A stretch of 9,288 bases of DNA. Source: Chitinivibrionales bacterium (GTDB taxonomy: Bacteria; Fibrobacterota; Chitinivibrionia; Chitinivibrionales; FEN-1185). This document shows positions 6,222 to 9,288 of this stretch, piece by piece. Location of the stretch: NCBI GenBank assembly GCA_028718065.1, contig JAQUMP010000106.1, positions 1 to 9,288 on the forward strand, given 5' to 3'. Within the stretch, counting starts at the first letter, position 1. Each line of letters starts with the position of its first letter. Below the pieces are notes generated by a model. That model did no database searches. It saw only the letters and a program-made list of their open reading frames with translations, and was not told where the DNA came from. The translations under genes were made by a program, and so were the position numbers.

Positions 6222-7715
6222 ATGCAACGTTCGTGCGGCATTTTTCTGCACCCGACTTCATTACCGGGCGCTTTCGGCATCGGCGACCTGGGAAGCGAGG
6301 CCTATAAATGGATCGAACTCCTGGCGCACTCCAACATGGGTTACTGGCAGCTCTGCCCGCTGGGACCTACCGGTTATGGCGATTCGCCCTACCAGTGCCT
6401 CTCGTCGTTCGCCGGCAATACGCTCCTGATTTCCCCCGAAAAATTATGCGAGGACGGGTTGCTTGACAAAGCCGACCTTGCCGCCGCAGAAGCGCCCGCG
6501 GGGCGCCGCGTGGATTTCGGCGCGGTGATTAAATCCAAGGAAGCGCTTTTTCGCAAGGCGTATATCCGCTTTACGGCCACGGAAGAATTCGAGCGTTTCT
6601 GCGAAGAACAGCGCAGTTGGCTCGACGATTACGCCCTGTTCCTGGTGATTAAGAACCGGCACGGGGGCGCCGCCTGGAACCAATGGGATTCCCCTTTTAA
6701 ACTGCGCTATCCGGCCGTGCTTGACCAAATAAGAGACGCCGAACGCAAAGACGTACGCTATTATAAATTTTTGCAGTTTATATTCAACCGGCAATGGATG
6801 CAATTAAAGCAACACGCCGGGGAGCGGGGCGTGCGCATTATCGGCGACATGCCCTACTACGCCGCCTACGACAGCAGCGACGCCTGGGCCATGCCCGATC
6901 TTTTTGAGCTGGACGAGGCCGGTAATCCGCTGCGCCTTGCCGGAGTGCCGCCGGATTATTTCAGCGAGACCGGGCAATTATGGGGCAATCCGCTTTACCA
7001 ATGGGAAACCATCCGCGCCGACGGCTATGCCTGGTGGATCAGCCGCATCCGCAACATCCTGGACCTGGTGGACGTGATCCGGCTCGATCATTTCCGCGCC
7101 TTTGAATCCTACTGGGCCATTCCCGCCGGCAGCGCCGTGGCCGCCGAAGGCAAATGGGAAAAAGGTCCGGGCATGGATTTTTTTAACGCCCTGCGGCGCG
7201 AGTTGGGCAACGATCTGCCGCTTATGGCCGAAGACCTGGGCGAAATTACGCACGGCGTGGAGGAGTTGCGCCGGGCCGTGAACATCCCCGGCATGAAGGT
7301 GCTGCAATTCGCCTTCGACGGCAAGCCCGACAATCCCTATTTGCCCTATAACCTCACCGCCGACAGTGTTATTTATACCGGCACCCACGATAACGACACT
7401 TCGCGCGGATGGTTTGCGGCGCTCACCCCCGCGGAGCAGAATCGCATCTGTAAATTTGTCGACTGCACGCCGGCAACATTCGTTGCGCAGTTTATCCGCA
7501 CGGCGTTTATGAGCGCCTCCCGAAACTGCATCGTCCCGCTGGCCGATGTGCTGGGCCTGGGAAGCGCGGCCCGCATGAATACGCCCGGTAAGCAGGACGG
7601 CAATTGGCAGTGGCGTTTTACCGCGGACATGCTCACGCCGGAAAAACTGACGATGATGGCCGAATACGCGGAGATTTATGGACGGGCGCCGGTGGCGGAA
7701 AGCATGCCCTCTTAA
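6222..7715 (+). CDS. malQ: 4-alpha-glucanotransferase (amylomaltase, GH77)
   Basis: MalQ transfers segments of alpha-1,4-glucan between maltodextrins, releasing glucose, in the cytoplasm as part of maltose and glycogen metabolism. The 497 residues match the short, complete GH77 type. The start motif RSCGIFLHPTSLPG and the donor-site region GPTGYGDSPYQ are typical. Catalytic residues are visible: nucleophile D289 in VIRLDHFRAF, acid/base E337 in MAEDLG, and stabiliser D390 in GTHDNDT. The segment IIGDMPYYAAYDSSDAW and the C-terminal RMNTPGKQDGNWQWRF also fit. I chose the ATG at 6222: it begins at the conserved N-terminus, has AAAAGAG upstream, and lies behind the promoter. An in-frame TTG at 6156 would overlap that promoter. 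The gene stands alone, without maltose transport or other glycogen genes in view. Confidence 0.97.
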   Translation: MQRSCGIFLHPTSLPGAFGIGDLGSEAYKWIELLAHSNMGYWQLCPLGPTGYGDSPYQCLSSFAGNTLLISPEKLCEDGLLDKADLAAAEAPAGRRVDFGAVIKSKEALFRKAYIRFTATEEFERFCEEQRSWLDDYALFLVIKNRHGGAAWNQWDSPFKLRYPAVLDQIRDAERKDVRYYKFLQFIFNRQWMQLKQHAGERGVRIIGDMPYYAAYDSSDAWAMPDLFELDEAGNPLRLAGVPPDYFSETGQLWGNPLYQWETIRADGYAWWISRIRNILDLVDVIRLDHFRAFESYWAIPAGSAVAAEGKWEKGPGMDFFNALRRELGNDLPLMAEDLGEITHGVEELRRAVNIPGMKVLQFAFDGKPDNPYLPYNLTADSVIYTGTHDNDTSRGWFAALTPAEQNRICKFVDCTPATFVAQFIRTAFMSASRNCIVPLADVLGLGSAARMNTPGKQDGNWQWRFTADMLTPEKLTMMAEYAEIYGRAPVAESMPS

Positions 7716-7724
7716 AAGTAAACT

Positions 7725-8333
7725 TCAGCTTTTTTGCTCGCCGGGCCGCACGTGCTTGAGAATGGCGGTTTCGATTTTAATGGGATCGTTTTTATAATCG
7801 ACGCTGCCCAGAATTGCGGCGATGGCGGCAATGTGTTTGTTTTGTTTTTGGGCCGCCTCCAGGGCGTCCAGATGCGCCGCGATGGCCGTGAATTTTTGCT
7901 GGAGCTGGTCGGTAAGCATATTGCAATTGTGCGAAAGATCGCGCAATTCCTCTTTTTCGCGGAACTGGATCTGCGCCGAAATTCTGCCTTCCAATAAGTG
8001 CCGCACCCACTGTTCGATTTTGTAAATGGGAACGGCATATTTACGCGATGCGTAGAGCCCCACGAAAATGGCCATGAGAATATTAACGAGCGAGCTGATG
8101 ATCAGGCTGGGCACGAGAATGTCCACGATGGTCTCTTTGGTAAGGTTGCCCTTAATGTCCATGATGTACAGCAGGATGCTGTTATAAGTAAAGTAATAGA
8201 CCAGGAAAAGCGTGCAGGCGCAGACCAGCGTGGCGATAAGCACCGCGATCGTGATGCGATAAATAAGCCGGACCTGCAGGGCTCGTTTAATAAAGAAATT
8301 TCCTACCGGATGGCGCGCTAATTCCTGTGACAT
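7725..8333 (-). CDS. Two-helix membrane protein with HAMP domain and no output domain
   Basis: The 202-residue protein is complete. A short basic N-terminus (FFIKRALQVRLIYR) leads into a first membrane helix at about 23-48, then a small outside loop of about 20 residues, and a second helix at about 71-95. A HAMP linker follows at about 96-146, with the conserved proline P102 in YAVPIYKIEQW and the second helix starting near REKEELRDL. The last 55 residues are a Lys/Gln/Ala-rich helix and a short tail. There is no methyl-accepting, kinase or cyclase domain, so an output is not apparent. Similar stand-alone HAMP proteins with an FIKK-like N-terminus and SHKIAGPLYR-like HAMP start occur in several diderm phyla (from memory). 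The start is supported by AAGGAG nine bases upstream (8348-8343). It lies 61 bases downstream of pheT on the same strand and converges on malQ with nine bases between the stops. Confidence 0.85.
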   Translation of the reverse strand: MSQELARHPVGNFFIKRALQVRLIYRITIAVLIATLVCACTLFLVYYFTYNSILLYIMDIKGNLTKETIVDILVPSLIISSLVNILMAIFVGLYASRKYAVPIYKIEQWVRHLLEGRISAQIQFREKEELRDLSHNCNMLTDQLQQKFTAIAAHLDALEAAQKQNKHIAAIAAILGSVDYKNDPIKIETAILKHVRPGEQKS

Positions 8334-8388
8334 GATCGGGTTCTCCTTATTAAATTTATACTACCATACAACCGGCCCAAAAGTCATT

Positions 8389-8405
8389 AAAAAATCAGGT
8401 CCTGA
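8389..8405 (-). terminator. Weak terminator candidate at the pheT stop
   Basis: On the minus strand the 11-base palindrome TCAGGACCTGA, which includes the pheT stop codon TGA, is followed directly by six Ts. The stem can only be about four pairs with a three-base loop, so termination would be weak and partial; the HAMP gene may be reached by read-through. Confidence 0.3.
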
Positions 8406-9288
8406 GCGTGGCCTGGTATTTTTGCCCCATGAGGGCGACAATACGCGCGCCGATTGCATCGGCCTCCGCATCGGTCAAGGTGCGTTCCGCCGAGCGCATG
8501 CCCACGGAAAACGCCACGCTTTTAAGGCCGCGGCCCAGTTTCTCGCCGCGATAGACATCGAAGGGGACCACGGATTCAATTAAATCGGACAATGTTTTTA
8601 TATCGGTAACGAAGGCTTGCGCAAGAATGGATTCGGCCATTACAAAACAATAATCGCGCGCGATGGCCGGAAAACGCGGCAGGGCCGAAAATACCGGCGT
8701 TGGCGGCCGGGCGGCAAGCGCCTGGGTGATATCGAGTTCGCAATAAAAAACGCTCTCCTTGACCTCAAAGGCTTCCGCCAGGCGCGGGCTTATTTTTCCG
8801 GCGACGCCGTTTGTCAAGTTTGCCGCGTCGCCCAGGGTGAACCCGCCGTTTTCAAACCAATCGAGCCGGGCCGGCTCAAAATTAAAAGAGGCGATCCCCA
8901 GATTGTTTTGGATGGCCTGCAAAAGACCTTTTAGAATATAAAAATCGTTCGGCCGCGTCTCCGTGTTCCAGGTTTTTTCGGCCCAGGCGCCTTCCAGGGT
9001 GATGGCTAATTTTATGGGTTCATGGGCGAGTTGGTCCGCCCCGCGCGAATGAAAAACGGAACCGATTTCAAAAAAGCGGTTATTCAAATTTTTGCGGTTG
9101 CTGTTGTAGGCGGCCGCTTCCAGCGCGTTGCCCAGCAGGCAGGTGCGCATCTGCGCCATGTCCGGGCTTAACGGATTAAGAATGGCGACCGGCGCGATCT
9201 GCGGCGTGAGCAGCGCCCGTCGTTTTTCGCTGCTCATGGAGTTGGTGATGATTTCGCGCAGGCCAAGGGCCGCCAAGGCGGCGCGCAC
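8395..9288 (-). CDS. pheT: Phenylalanyl-tRNA synthetase beta subunit, C-terminal part
   Basis: PheT with PheS charges tRNA-Phe. Only the last 297 or so residues are inside the window; the 5' part (about 500 residues expected in the bacterial type) lies beyond the right edge, so the first in-window codon is not a true start. Seen here are the catalytic-like core segment NPLSPDMAQMRTCLLGNALE, the strand FFEIGSVF, and at the C-terminus a ferredoxin-fold anticodon-binding domain (about 200-297) with LPRFPAIARDY and SAERTLTDAEADAI. The FDX-ACB domain shows this is the bacterial type, not the short archaeal-like beta subunit of many spirochaetes. pheS would be expected further upstream. Confidence 0.95.
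   Translation of the reverse strand: MRAALAALGLREIITNSMSSEKRRALLTPQIAPVAILNPLSPDMAQMRTCLLGNALEAAAYNSNRKNLNNRFFEIGSVFHSRGADQLAHEPIKLAITLEGAWAEKTWNTETRPNDFYILKGLLQAIQNNLGIASFNFEPARLDWFENGGFTLGDAANLTNGVAGKISPRLAEAFEVKESVFYCELDITQALAARPPTPVFSALPRFPAIARDYCFVMAESILAQAFVTDIKTLSDLIESVVPFDVYRGEKLGRGLKSVAFSVGMRSAERTLTDAEADAIGARIVALMGQKYQATLRT

Noticed and set aside
6042..6251. 69-codon minus-strand frame upstream of parE
   Set aside because: It spans both promoters and the malQ start and has no Shine-Dalgarno or recognisable sequence.
7705..7735. Possible bidirectional terminator between malQ and the HAMP gene
   Set aside because: Only a five-pair A/T-rich stem (AAAAG/CTTTT) with a ten-base loop can form, too weak to call.

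Overview
The window looks like ordinary chromosomal housekeeping DNA of a diderm, non-proteobacterial bacterium, with one unusual membrane protein gene at the left edge. GC content is moderately high, and promoters resemble the sigma70 consensus. The ParE/ParC pair is of the type I associate from memory with Bacteroidota, Chlamydiota, Fibrobacterota and relatives (an EGLSA TOPRIM motif in ParE; HPHGDAS and a short C-terminal domain in ParC). The tRNA has no encoded CCA, and PheT is the long bacterial type with an FDX-ACB domain. Together with a STAS/PEGA protein, this makes a lineage such as Fibrobacterota or another FCB-like phylum plausible, but I cannot fix the phylum from the sequence alone.

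Layout. Positions 1-1686 (minus) carry the first 562 codons of a STAS - Pro/Ala linker - transmembrane helix - PEGA - PEGA protein that runs off the left edge. Its strong Shine-Dalgarno points to an ATC start codon, and the Shine-Dalgarno can fold into a small hairpin. Upstream of it are an inverted repeat and tRNA-Arg(CCG) (1752-1825, minus) with a consensus-like promoter. A terminator-like inverted repeat at 1906-1943 separates the tRNA from the operon parE (5968-4160), parC (4163-2238) and a small unrecognised gene (2212-1943), all minus. parE and parC overlap by ATGA. A strong promoter lies upstream of parE, with a perfect inverted repeat over its likely transcription start.

The 253-base gap at 5969-6221 is a divergent promoter region. 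Rightwards from it runs malQ (6222-7715, plus), a complete 4-alpha-glucanotransferase. malQ converges, with 9 bases between stops, on a short two-helix HAMP protein (8333-7725, minus). That gene follows the 3' part of pheT (9288-8395, minus, cut by the right edge).

Functionally, ParE and ParC form a heterotetrameric type II topoisomerase, topoisomerase IV. MalQ serves maltodextrin/glycogen metabolism, and PheT and tRNA-Arg serve translation. The STAS-PEGA and HAMP proteins are membrane proteins of unknown signalling or envelope role. I see no CRISPR array, insertion sequence, phage gene or defence cassette. The points most worth a second look are the ATC start, the STAS Asp at the usual phospho-serine position, the altered quinolone-pocket residues in both topoisomerase subunits, and the operator-like repeat at the parE promoter.
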